Shown: positions 1 through 9,751 of the stretch, piece by piece
Numbering within the stretch: position 1 is the stretch's first letter
Layout of the letters: every line of letters starts with the position of its first letter
DNA from: Klebsormidium nitens
Taxonomy: Eukaryota > Streptophyta > Klebsormidiophyceae > Klebsormidiales > Klebsormidiaceae
Reading direction: 5' to 3'
NCBI GenBank assembly: GCA_000708835.1
Contig: DF237772.1
Span: 1-30,523 of the forward strand
Length of the DNA stretch: 30,523 bases
Program-made: the position numbers and the translations under genes
Notes under the pieces: generated by a model
Told to the model about the DNA's origin: nothing
Seen by the model: only the letters and a program-made list of their open reading frames with translations
The model's database searches: none

Positions 1-202
1 TTTTGTCATTTCGCACCAGCATCGACGACATTATTTCGCTTTTTCCAGATTTGGACTTTTTTAGGCCTCATTTTGCAGGTTTTGTAGCTTCTACAGGTAT
101 TATTTTTGATTCTCATTTTCGCACCTGCGTCGAAAGTAATAAAACTTTTTTCGCAAGCCCTAAAAATAATTATTTTAGTGCGAATGGACAATGTCTCTAC
201 GG
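1..202. mobile_element. MITE-like TIR element, right part only (cut by window edge)
   Basis: This stretch resembles the right two thirds of the complete element at 22890-23158. It shares 'TTTCGCACCAGC' near the start, the block 'TTTTAGGCCT' (about 141 bp from the end here, 147 bp there), several 'TTTTCGCAC' motifs, and a terminus reading GTGCGAATGGACAATGTCTC then TACGG. The terminus is diverged from the intact one (GTGCGAATTGTCCGTGCC then ACTACGG), so this copy is older. The TA that follows at 203-204 fits a TA target-site duplication. There is no coding capacity. The left end lies outside the window. Confidence 0.7.
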
Positions 203-430
203 TAGTCAGGTCGTTCCGACCGTCGGGCAATATCCTGTGAGGCATTGATACGCTATTCGTTGGGCTACTGGATTTATAGTAGCTATTGCAGAGAACTTTC
301 ACCAAAATTTGGTGACTTGAATTCGCTTTTACTGGTCAAAAAGCTTTGCAAAGGTGTCACCTTGCATGGAAGGGTCCTCCTTGGCAACATCACGATTTTC
401 AGAACTCTCCATCTGAAGCCCAATGGGCCC

Positions 431-1022
431 TGGGGAGGTATAAAAGTCAAAATCTGAGGGACAAATAGGTCCGATCGGCGGACAAATCGGGCCTATGACA
501 CAATTGGTATCCAGTGTCCCAGAGTCACAGGGAGCCCCGGGCATACACTAAAACCAAAAGGACTTGCTCGGTTGCTAGTTGCAGTGGTGTAACCCTAAAG
601 CGGGAAGGCCCGGTTGTCTCAGGGAAGTGCCCGGTTGTCACCCGATTGCCCGCGAGACCCTAATGTCACAGGGAGGGCCCGGTTGCTTCCCGGGCGGTGA
701 GCGAGACCCTAATGCTAGTGGACTTGCAGTGCTGGTGGCACCGGGGGCAAGCCGTCGCGAACCACCACCCCATCCCCTCCAACAAGGGCGCCGCCCTTTT
801 GTACTGCAATTCAGACGGTCGCGGCGAGCAACTTTGTGGGTCGACACGGTCGCATCGAGCACGGTCGATATCCAATTGTGCGTTGCCGATCGGACGGTGC
901 GCGATGCAACGGCGCTGCCACCCTTTTGTCAAAGTGTCATAGGCCCGATTTGTCTGCCGATCGGGGATTATCATCGGACCTATTTGTCCCTGGATTTTGG
1001 CACTTTTATTACTGGCCCTGGG
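431..1022. repeat. Imperfect long inverted repeat (foldback-like) upstream of the GT92 gene
   Basis: The arm at about 431-503 reads as the reverse complement of the arm at about 935-1022. Both contain TGTCATAGGCCCGATTTGTC, the palindrome CCGATCGG and ACCTATTTGTCCCT, and both end near a GGCCCTGGG block. The right arm carries an extra 12 or so bases after CCGATCGG. The roughly 430-bp interior has its own direct repeats: GCCCGGTTG at 608, 629 and 677, and a 14-bp exact repeat GCGAGACCCTAATG at 652 and 701. No transposase or credible coding frame is present. The arms are not at clear target-site duplications, so the element boundaries are uncertain. It lies about 200 bp before the GT92 start codon. 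Confidence 0.65.
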
Positions 1023-1217
1023 GCGCTGCGGGGGCGCTGCCATGTCTTCAGCTCGGGCAGAAGTTTATACTGCAGACACACTTTCCTCACCAGCATTCCA
1101 GTCGCAGTGCAGACCTCTTGTTGTAGAGCTGCAAGGGCTTTGGCTCATGAACTTGAGAAGCAGGAGCTATAAGCTGATGTAGCTTTAGCTACATGCAATA
1201 AGTGTATTCCACCAGTC

Positions 1218-4200
1218 ATGCTCAACCGCAGGCGCAGCAGTTCTTATGGGAGCTCTGACTTCCTCGCTGCCATGGCAGCTGAAAGCGGTGGCAAAATCCC
1301 GGCGCCGGGTTATAGCCTATGGGACCGGAGCATGCGCTTACGCCTTGAGGGCGCTCTCTGCGTGTTTCTCTGCTTGGCACTGGCCGGTGGCTTATGGAGC
1401 ATCATGACCTTCTCTTATGGGCAGGACGGCATTCTGTCTGGGTTCCATACTGGAGGGGCGCCCTTTGAGGTTGGCGGGGACAATGCATTCTTCAGGCGCT
1501 TTGCAAAGGCCTCAGAACCGGAAGAAGATTCACATACACAAGCCGAAGACACCTGGTTTGAAGATATCAAGTTCATAAGCGAGCGGACGGGGCCAAAGGC
1601 TATAATCAAAGCGGCGGCTGCCACTGCAGTAGATTCGAAAACCAACGTGTCGCTGATCAGTGCCTTTCTAGACAAGGGAGTGGTCAACCCAGACTCAAGG
1701 GTTAGCCGAATCATAGTTAACGCGGCTGTGCAATCAGGACAGCGGTATCCCCAGAATTGGGAGTGTCTCATCTGCCGATCAGGGCCGCTTGAGAAGGACG
1801 GTCGATGGGGCCCTGACTTCATCTGGGGGAGCGTGGCGCCCCTACTAAAACCTGGGGTACTTGACCCCCCTCGCCGGAAGGTGTTCCAAGACAGAGACGG
1901 ATTTGGCATTGAGGAGGGGGATTTAGATGAGGAAGACGAGGACGCCTCACCTCAGCAAATGGGGGGGCAAGCTGGTGGAGGGGGAGGGGAATTTGTGCTG
2001 AATTGCTGGAAGAGCAAGGGCGTCGAAATGCACGTGGATTGGGGGGATATGAGCGGGAAGCCGTCGCTTGCGATGCAGTGGCACTGTTTGCTGGCGGAAG
2101 GTGACGACGGGTTTGATCTTCAGTTGGCGGCGGTTGTGCGCCCGGGCGATAAGGAGAGCATCGAGCGGGTGCTCTTTCCTGAGGGGAGAAGAGACCTGCG
2201 GCGCTTTGTGGCTGTCGACCAGGCGCAGGGACGGGTGGTTCCGAGGGTTGCGAATATTGTGAGGCGAGCGCTTTTGAGTGAGGGGGGGAAAGAGAGTGAG
2301 GGATTCTTGAAGGGGGAAGTGTTGAACGAGGCAGTGTCGGAAGGGGTTGCGAAAGTGGCGAAGTCTCGCGGACGGAGTCTGCTGGAAAGTGGGAAGAACG
2401 CTGCTTCCTGGCAGAACTCCCATTTGCAAAATTGTTTTGGTGAGGAGCAGAGTCGCAAAAGGAAAGGGGCCCATTTTGGGGGGGTGGATGCAGAGGTTTT
2501 TTGGTGGGGGGACGGCGAAAAGAAGCGCCGAGCGCTGCTCCAGGCAGAGGAAAAGGTTTCGACGCGCTGGGTGCGAAAATGGGAAGCAGAAGGGAGGCGC
2601 GCTATCGCAAACATCACCGTATGCACAGGGCCGCTATACGGCGACCACCACGAAATGCTTGCGGAGTGGGTAGCGTTCAACCTCCTCATGGGGGCGAACA
2701 AAGTGCGAGTTTACTACGTAGCAAAAGGGGTGTCACCAAAGGTGATTCCGGTTTTGGAATACTTCGCAAGGGGGGGTCAGCTGGAGTACTTCGAGTGGCA
2801 CCCCCCTCAGGTAGCGGCTTTCAACAACGGGCAGAACATGTTCTACCATGACTGCTACTACCGGTGAGAGGCAGACGTTTTCAGCTCGTTGTTTGTGTGC
2901 CTTCTTTGGTGAGCCTAGTTTGTTTTCTGTCATCGTACTGGGGCCTGCTCTTTACCTCTTGGTTCTTTCGACGATCAGAAGTTAATTCACTTTTTCAGTT
3001 CGGTCTTAGCTTGCTTCCAGTGTCTTCGTACCTCAGTAGATAAGCAAAGCGATCAACGCAAAAGCTTCTCAGGTCGCACCTCCTAAAGGTGCACTCCCTG
3101 AAGGTTCAATTTTTCCATTTGTTCACGTTCTCAGCTTATTTCGTTTTCGGCACCCTGATGCTTACGGGTGCCTACAATTCTCTGTTTTGAAGCCGTTGGT
3201 TTTGGGGGTTCCAGAAGCATAATAATAATATCTGATCAGTGGTGCGGCCAAAAGCTCTTTTGAGAGAACGATGGTTCTGCAAAAGTCTGCACTTGAAGCA
3301 GTTTGGAACATCATCACAAACCGTTCACTTTTCTCAATGCACAAGTTTCATCAGAATTCTGTTTAATGTGAAAGACGAATTGAGCTTTCGCAGTGTCCCC
3401 TTCTTCGACTCTCAACTCCGCTTCTCCGTCTTGAAAAGCGACTGTCTTCCTCGTACCCCTCAACCTCAGTCGAGAAAGGCTACAAATCTCAGAGCTAAGA
3501 TTAGTAAGGACTCCTCAAGTAGCAGAATCATGACCCCGTTCATTTGCTTCGTCATAACATCCCCCTCAATACCTTTTACTACTCGACTATCCGATCCGAA
3601 CGTCATCTTCCAAAATCTTGATTTGTTCTTTGATTTTAGAACCAAGCACGTCAACCATCCGATCTTAATCCAGGAGCGCTGCTGATTCGGACTACGTCCT
3701 TTTCACCGACGTAGACGAGTTTCTGGCCCCGTCCCACGTAGTGTATGACACGTGGCACGACGCCCTGGACCCGTACTTTAAGACGCCCAAAATTGGAGCG
3801 CTCCATTTCCAGAGCTGGTAAGGGCCAGATCCTCGCCAGGTTTTTTTGCTTACATCAAGCTTCTGAACGTCGAACCGACGAAAAGACTCCGTTTGTGCTC
3901 AAATACTTCGCACTCGGTCCGAGGCCTTTGGAATACGACCTTCCGAGTTGCTCTTTGAAAGTAGCTTCTTCTATGATTGGTTCGACTTGATCTTGAGTAC
4001 AGCCAGTCGAGGGTCTTCGGTAGCGAAACTTTTACACGCGTATAAATGGGGTGCGTCCAAGACTTCTGGGACCTCTTTCTTGTCCTTCTCTCTTGTCAAA
4101 GCCTTTGAACTCAGCGACGAATGCAGAACGTGAGTAGCTGAAACGTTATCCAAGAGTTGCACATAGACCTTGAGCGCTGAAGACAAGTTGCGACTGCGTA

Positions 4201-4783
4201 CGTGTGACTTCCCCGATATTAGAAGGTTCAGCAGGCAGTTGTATATTCTGGGGAAAACTCTTTGAAAGTTTTTGATTCCCTGCAGGTTTACCACCTCCAC
4301 ACTGATCTTACAGAGTTCAGCAGGCTTTCGTGAGTTTGGAAAAGCTCTCTGAATCTTCTCTCGTGGGCTATCCGTCGCAGGTTTTACCACCTCCAGTGTC
4401 CGGTCCACGGCCCCTCCATCCGCTCCGAACTGGTCACCGCCTCAGTCCCCGGGCGGCGCTCGGAGCCCGTACCCAAATCCGAGCGCACCAAATACATGGT
4501 CCAAGTCGGCGCTGCGCGCTGGCTGGGCTTGCATTCCCTCGACGAAGATAGCGGTTTGAATCCGGGTTTTTTGCGGAAGGACGTAAGCACGGGCTTAATG
4601 CATGTCCGGCATTACTCCGATGATATGCATACGGAGGATTGTTCTCCGACCACGATCAAGAAGAGTAAAAAGGACCGGGGTATGGACCATAGCATGCTGC
4701 GCTTTCAGGATAAGCTATATGCCAGAGTGCGCGCAGCGCTCGCGTTTGCAGATAGGATGTTTGAGGCGGATCAACGGACTTGA
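1218..4783 (+). CDS. Glycosyltransferase family 92 protein (type II Golgi membrane protein)
   Basis: Three exons join in phase: 1218-2863, 3674-3817 and 4381-4783, giving 730 aa. Residues 45-65 form one hydrophobic segment after a basic N-terminus (RRR at 4-6), as in a type II Golgi anchor. A long stem follows, with an acidic and Gly-rich linker near 235-260. The GT92 (DUF23) domain begins near residue 465 (NITVCTGPLYGDHHEMLAEW) and contains the metal-binding DxD motif in FTDVDEFL (DVD at 561-563) just after the first junction. The last exon carries the C-terminal part with KYMVQVGAARW and MHVRHYSDD. Plant GT92 enzymes include the galactan synthases (GALS), so a UDP-sugar transferase acting on wall polysaccharide is likely, but the acceptor and sugar cannot be read here. 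The region before the GT92 domain is long. In GALS enzymes a carbohydrate-binding module lies there, and I could not confirm one in this protein. Splice sites are CG|gtgaga, ccag|G, TG|gtaagg and gcag|G. Confidence 0.88.
4226..4396 (+). repeat. Tandem duplication of a 3' splice site and exon start in GT92 intron 2
   Basis: About 4226-4300 and 4315-4396 are imperfect direct copies. Both run from GTTCAGCAGG through a TTTGGAAAA/GGGAAAACT block and a pyrimidine-containing tract to GCAG|GTTT(T)ACCACCTCC. The second copy is the real acceptor: the exon starts at 4381 and completes codon TGG. The first (exon-like start at 4286) lacks one T, so using it would shift the frame and reach TGA within the repeat. 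The acceptors are 95 nt apart. Confidence 0.75.
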
Positions 4784-5790
4784 GTGTCGCGGCTCGGCAT
4801 CTGCGAGAACAAGAAAATGTATCATTATTACGATAAGTGTCACCAAGAGTGAAACCTATTGAATGTCGAGTCACGAATTTCACATGGTTCCGATTTGCTG
4901 CAGCATGATAGCTGGGGCTAAGCCTATCACGTCGCTGTCGTAAGCATGATCGTTCGACCGTTGAAAATGTGTGACTTTCAGAAGTTCCGACACCGAGTCA
5001 ATGCCTGCGGGCGGCCCCCACGTTTGAGGTGCGGATCTAGGCTACTTCCTGCGCGGCTAACGCTGAAGACATGTGCCAGGCATATTGAGTACACAACAAA
5101 GCAATCAAGATACGCATAATACTGTAGCCGTCACGAGCTAGATAAGGTGGCTTGTCTCCTTTTCAACATGAAAAGTTTTGGCCACACGTATACTATGATG
5201 GCGCAGGTCAAGTGCAAACCAAGCATATGATGGCCTTGGCTAGCGCCCACGATGTCATATACATAATCCAGCATATTGATGAATGCCTGACGGCATGACG
5301 GCCAAACGATATTAAGTGCTGACCGACGCCGTGATAGGATGCATGTTGACTTGGATACTGAGACTGTCGTGCAGGAAACGCAATCCACGTTTCACATGCC
5401 TCGCGGCGCCCGCCATCAAATCCAATCAAGCATCATGCAATTCAAATCCTTATTCTGCGTGAATTTTGACGCGTTGATGATTGGTGACCTTCTTGAACAA
5501 TAAAGAAAGGCAGATAATGACCAACAACTTTACTCTACGCCGTTACAAGGTCTCCTCGTAGAATCAAAACGGGATCCCACGCCGGCTTGCCGCCAGTGAG
5601 GCATATTGTCCTGCGCTCCTTGCTCGATCGTTTGCTGAGAAGCGCGGGTCTGTGAAATGCTGCAGCTGAGCCGTCAGATGACGTTCAACTCTTGCAAACG
5701 CCAAGATTGTCGCCAGGTATGTGCAATCGCCTTGGCACGATCAATTGGGGACAGGATATCCAACGTCCGTTGAGGAACCATGAAACGGAG
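4784..5790. other. Intergenic region with no supported gene
   Basis: This region follows the GT92 stop codon. I see no conserved coding frame, and the short ORFs lack recognisable domains. An AATAAA at 5499-5504 is a possible poly(A) signal, but it is about 715 nt after the stop, so a link to the GT92 transcript is weak. From about 5600 onward the sequence begins to look faintly like 15.65-15.79 kb, the DNA just downstream of the ERdj3A gene. Confidence 0.5.
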
Positions 5791-7045
5791 TCTCCCATGC
5801 CAGCGGAATCCGCTTTACCACTGTCAGAAGCGTACGTTGCCTTTTCCGGTTTGTATGCTTACCTAAGTTGGATCAAAACTGCTGACTTTGGCGCTCATCC
5901 TGAAGCACGCGCATCAGGGAACGCCGAAAGAAAGTCGGCCTATGCTTTCTCTTTCAGTGAAGCGCTGCCGCGAGCGGAGAGGCGGCGGACGTTCGTCCAG
6001 ACTGACTCGTTCCGAACACTGCCTGCGACTCGACATCCGTGATTGTCAGAAGTGATGCTCGAGACTTTGAGTCGGCTTCGCTGCTGTGTACATAATAAAT
6101 CTCACTAGTTTTGGAGCAGACCATCACCCCGATTAGCGCGGTCGATCAAACCACATAAATGTACCAAGCTGGAGACGATGCGTTGAAGACGCGCATTTCG
6201 ACGCCTGCCAACCTTAGCAGAGACCTCCCTTTCAGGGACAGCGCTGATCATCTAAACCTTTAAAAAGAGAATCGGCTCTCTCAGTCACCTCCGCTGAAGC
6301 TCGATAACGTGAGGAGACGAGATTGAATTGGACCGCCCGGAGCGTTACCTCTAATAGTACCACAGAACTGCAATCTGTTTAAGACAGGGGAGGTCAGGCT
6401 CCAAGAAAGCTCAGTCCTGGCAATATTGCAAACCGGATTCCGTCCGCCTTTCGAAACGGAAGTGGACTGCAGTTGAAGCGAGACCATTTCTGCAATGCAA
6501 ACGTACTGGGCGCTCTCCCAAGTAGCGAACGAGCTTCGTACTTTAGTCGAAATTTCCGCCCTGGTTTCTCCTTCCCAGTCGGCACGACCGCCGCTGATCA
6601 AACACTTCGGCGCGTTTCCTCCGCAGACCATGCCCCACGTCAATCTTTTGAGAACTGGGACCAAGCCCAGCCCGCTCTTCTGCTGCGCACTGGCCTTCTT
6701 CTGGAGCTCGGCCATCCACTTCGCAATCATAACTTTCAAAAAAATTGAATAGTAAGCCCGGATAACAGTAAGCCCTGACTAACACTGAAATCCCTAACCC
6801 AACAATTTTACCTGCTCCGAACCCGTACCCACCCTAACCCCCAAGCTAACCCTACCCGTCCCAGTTACTATTATCTTAGCTTAACATTATCTTTCTATTT
6901 CGCATCGAGGAATCTTTCTCGGTGTCGCCAATGAATGGTACGAGGTCTTCGCACGAAGGTGTCCAACGATGCCCGGAGCTTCAATTGCGGACGTGGCAAA
7001 GCTTGCAGCGACTTCGGACTGTCCGGCGTCATCAACCTGCCGTCA
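5790..7045 (-). pseudogene. Decayed partial copy of the ERdj3A/TMS1 gene (exons 8 and 9)
   Basis: Read on the minus strand, about 6912-7045 matches the first part of parent exon 8 (16511-16819), and about 6460-6727 matches the rest. The second part still reads [19 protein letters not shown] against [19 protein letters not shown] in the parent, followed by VCGGNAP against VCGGDVP. About 5797-6030 matches parent exon 9 (15794-16081) but with frame-breaking indels. Exon 8 is split by about 170-185 bp of inserted DNA that contains CCCTAA-like blocks. No J domain or thioredoxin-start exons were found here, so the copy covers only the 3' end of the parent. Order and orientation match the parent about 10 kb away. 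It is non-functional as a protein gene. A spliced transcript remains possible but is not indicated. Confidence 0.85.
6758..6860. repeat. CCCTAA-containing repeat, copy 1 (inserted in pseudo-exon 8)
   Basis: This resembles 7639-7765 in the same orientation. Shared blocks in order are CTGACTAACAC/CCGACTAACAC, TTTACCTGCTCCG/GATACCTGCTCCG, CCCACCCTAACC and an AGACTAACC/AAGCTAACCC block. The motif CCCTAAC appears several times but not as a regular telomere array. It interrupts the decayed exon 8 copy, so it arrived after, or during, the decay of that copy. The flank at 6880-6900 (TTATCTTTCT) and the start of copy 2 (AGAAAGATAA at about 7638) are reverse complements, which hints at terminal inverted repeats. 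Confidence 0.55.
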
Positions 7046-7439
7046 TGCAGTGGAAGTCATCCTTGTACGAGTCAGTAGAAATGTTTGTCCGACATGTAAC
7101 GGGAATCAGGTTCGTATCTTTACAATCACCCGAGTTGACTCTACAGTCCCTTGATTCCCAGCAGGAATCAACGGTTCTCCTCTCTCGGGCTTGCGGGCCG
7201 GTGACGATCAGTCCGGCGCGTTCCGTTCCGCCGAGCTGGGTTCCGTTGGGGATCTGACACGACCCGCAGGGCGACACCGCGGCGCAAGGCGTTTGGAGGA
7301 GTCGCGGAATGAGTCTGGCGTCCGTTGAACCGTTGGAAACGAGGGCAGAGGATTCAGAACCAAATTTGATAAAAGTCACACTCGAGCCTCGGGGCACTGG
7401 CCAAGTGAGCTGGCATGGTAATACTGCACTGAGCGGCGG

Positions 7440-7600
7440 CGAGTCCCAGCCACAGTAGGTCTGAGGTATGTAGGTACGTACGGTTAGTAACGGCTGTGCA
7501 GTGTTGAGTCTGGCCGGACAGCTAAGCGATGAGGTAGTACCTACCATACTACCGTACCTGGTACCTACCTGCCTAGATTACAGTCCTACCTCACCCGCTG
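7440..7600. repeat. GGTACC/GTAC-rich low-complexity tract
   Basis: Dense overlapping TACCTACC, GGTACC, TAGGTACGTACGG and ACCGTACC words run through this stretch on both strands, giving many short palindromes. Similar tracts lie at 8380-8610 and 18770-18860. No coding frame is supported. Confidence 0.5.
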
Positions 7601-7638
7601 GACCAGGTTCCAGAAGCCGCCGGGCCCATAATACTCTA

Positions 7639-7765
7639 AGAAAGATAATAAGCCAAGATTAAAATAAGCTCCGACTAACACCAAGAACTTTAACCCAAAA
7701 GGATACCTGCTCCGCACCCATTCCCACGGTATCCCACCCTAACCACCAGACTAACCATACGGTTA
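7639..7765. repeat. CCCTAA-containing repeat, copy 2
   Basis: Second copy of the repeat at 6758-6860, about 880 bp downstream in the same orientation. It shares the ACTAACAC, ACCTGCTCCG and CCCACCCTAACC blocks. No coding frame is evident. Confidence 0.5.
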
Positions 7766-7994
7766 CCTCAGCTTGTCAATTTTCATTGCCGGCCGTCCGG
7801 AGTATCATGCAAGCAAGCATGCAAGTAATATAAGCCAATCATTGGTCGTACCTCGTGCGTCGTGACTCGGATGCCCGGCAGGGCCGGGCACGCGCTCCGA
7901 GAGTAATGGAATCTGGATCATTGTAAGCCAGCGCCAATGGACCGGGAGCCTGATCTCAAGTTTGAGGCCGGGGGATGGTACCTGGTGCGCAGAA

Positions 7995-8125
7995 GGTTTT
8001 GGCCCGTAACCATACATGGTTTGGGCTGGTTATGGGCTGGTTAAAAGTGGTTAAGTTTCCAATAACCAGACTTGGGTGGTATTGGGTAGACCAGCCCTGG
8101 AACGAGGTTATTCGATATCCTGCTA
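7995..8125. repeat. AACC/GGTT-rich repeat also present at 17700-17830
   Basis: Starting at TTTTGGCCC, this stretch aligns with 17700-17830 in the same orientation. Both have GCTGGT, an AAGTGGTTAA block, then TCCAATAACC, GAC and ACCAGCC. In both places it lies beyond the exon 8 side of the ERdj3A sequence (parent at 15.8-17.9 kb, copy at 5.8-8.1 kb). It therefore probably marks the far end of the same segmental duplication, although an independent dispersed repeat is possible. Parent exon 7 has no recognisable copy in between. Confidence 0.6.
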
Positions 8126-8379
8126 ATATTACCTAGCCTGGTAATAGCTACCAAAACTTCCTTTGGTACTCATCGCACCGGTCACTTCTTACCAGTCTCA
8201 CCATTGGCCGGCTGATCCGTTTGGCTCACGTCATCTTCCCGGCATTCCGGCTAGACATCTGGATTCTGGAAGGACGGTTTTCCGACATAATAGAAAATCG
8301 GAACACGTCGGTACACGCCTGCATTTCTGTGTTTGGCAGATTTCTAAGTGGCATTTCAAGGTGTGGAAAGTGTGCTAGG

Positions 8380-8610
8380 TAGCTAACGTGCACCACGGTA
8401 CCTACTTTGTGTACCTTTGAGGTGGAAGCAGCCTACAAATGTAGTACCGTACCTACAATATACATAATGCCGAGAAAGCAGGAAGCACTGGCGGGGTAGG
8501 ATATATAGGTATACCTACGTACTGCATGCAAAACGTACCAAGTACGGTCCTCCAGCTGGTGAACGTGGCTCTATTCCAATAGGCACCCGTACGGTACTTG
8601 CATGAGCTGC
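8380..8610. repeat. Second GTAC-rich tract
   Basis: Words such as CACGGTACCTAC, GTACCGTACCTACAA, ATAGGTATACCTACGTAC and CCCGTACGGTACTTG recur through this stretch. Short palindromes (GGTATACC, GTACGTAC-like) are frequent. It looks like the tract at 7440-7600 but no single repeat unit is clear. Confidence 0.45.
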
Positions 8611-8619
8611 TTGGCTGAG

Positions 8620-9751
8620 TCACTGGGCTTGAGTCCTGACTTTCTCTGACTGCGCGCAGGCCGCCGTAGAACGTAGCGATTTCCAAACAGAGACTCGTTA
8701 ATTCTAATTAGTCGCGACGATTTTCTACATTGTGATCATGCGGCAAGGGTTCTGGTGACCCGCTGAATTGAAAGCCTAGCTGCAGAGGGCGCTGAGCAAG
8801 GCTAGTCTTCAGTCTCGAGCAGTCCTGGGCCATTTAAGTACGTTCTAGTGTAGCGTCTGCTTAGAGCCGGGACGTCAGTAAACCAGGCAGCTTGCACGTA
8901 AATACGACTTGCAACACAGGCTTTTGCACTATTTCCAAGCGCGCGCCTGGTCCTGCTAAGTTTCATATCTTCGTCCTTTGCGTGACGGCAGTACTAGTCT
9001 AACGTGCCCGCCCTTTTCAGCCTACACCCCCACTTTGAACGTCGACCCTTATTCAAATGCTCCTTGCCAGTCCTTTTCCAGCAATATCTCTCAAGAAGAA
9101 GGTGAGGCAACGCTAGACAGGTGAAAGGTCGACCGCCGGGGCACAAAGAGAAGTAGCTTGTAGCAACTAAGGTGAGCTAGCGCATCCTGCTAATGGCTCA
9201 ACGACTTTGAGAAAGGTAACCTATTTGAAGCCATTGCCCCATGTTGAGAAAAATAAGTGCAGCCCATTGCCTGTACTGATGAGATGGAAACAATTTGGGT
9301 CGACCAAGCATTGCTTGTTCCAAAGATAAAGAGTTAAAAGAAAGGGTGTCTGCAATCTGCATCAAGGAGAGACGTGGTTTTGCTGAAACGCTGGGTCTCC
9401 TCAAAACTTCTCTATTTCGGACTCGCTTTCAGAGCCCCCTTCCTGCAAAGATTCTGGCAGATCCTAACTTGAAATCCAGGGCTTTCAATTGAGTTCATCC
9501 AGAATTGAGTGTCGCTTCTTGCGTGTGGGTAGCTTCAGATATTCCCTCCCCTCATGTGGACCACAATGCTTAGAAGATACAGCCTTTGCGAAGCGTTGCA
9601 TGTGCAGGCTGACAAAGTCAGTGACGAGTACCGACTGAATTTCATTCACCCCAGTTATTTTATTGTAATTTTATCTCTAACCATAGAGGACACAGAAAAG
9701 TTCCGTCCCGAATCCCTCAGATTTCTGACTACCTCGTTTCCGCCCTTGTAG
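8620..9751. other. Intergenic region before the secreted modular gene
   Basis: I see no supported gene. Short ORFs on either strand have no domain or splice support. The stretch directly upstream of 9752 presumably contains the promoter and 5' UTR of the modular gene. An in-frame TAG sits immediately before its ATG. No clear TATA element was recognised. Confidence 0.45.

Noticed and set aside
579-1172. 197-aa plus-strand ORF inside the inverted repeat region
   Set aside because: Composed of GC-rich repeat sequence, with no domain, no splice support, and overlapping ORFs in other frames of equal quality.
1415-2701. Antisense ORFs of 164-193 aa opposite GT92 exon 1
   Set aside because: Shadows of a GC-rich coding exon. 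The sense frame has clear GT92 motifs.
6780-6860. Interstitial telomere array
   Set aside because: CCCTAAC words are irregularly spaced and mixed with unrelated sequence, so this is not a true telomere repeat tract.
7032-7547. 171-aa minus-strand ORF with several cysteines
   Set aside because: Overlaps the decayed ERdj3A copy and GTAC-rich repeat, with no recognisable domain and no splice context.
9295-9492. 65-aa ORF with a Lys/Glu-rich start
   Set aside because: Short, no homology recognised, and no promoter or splice evidence.
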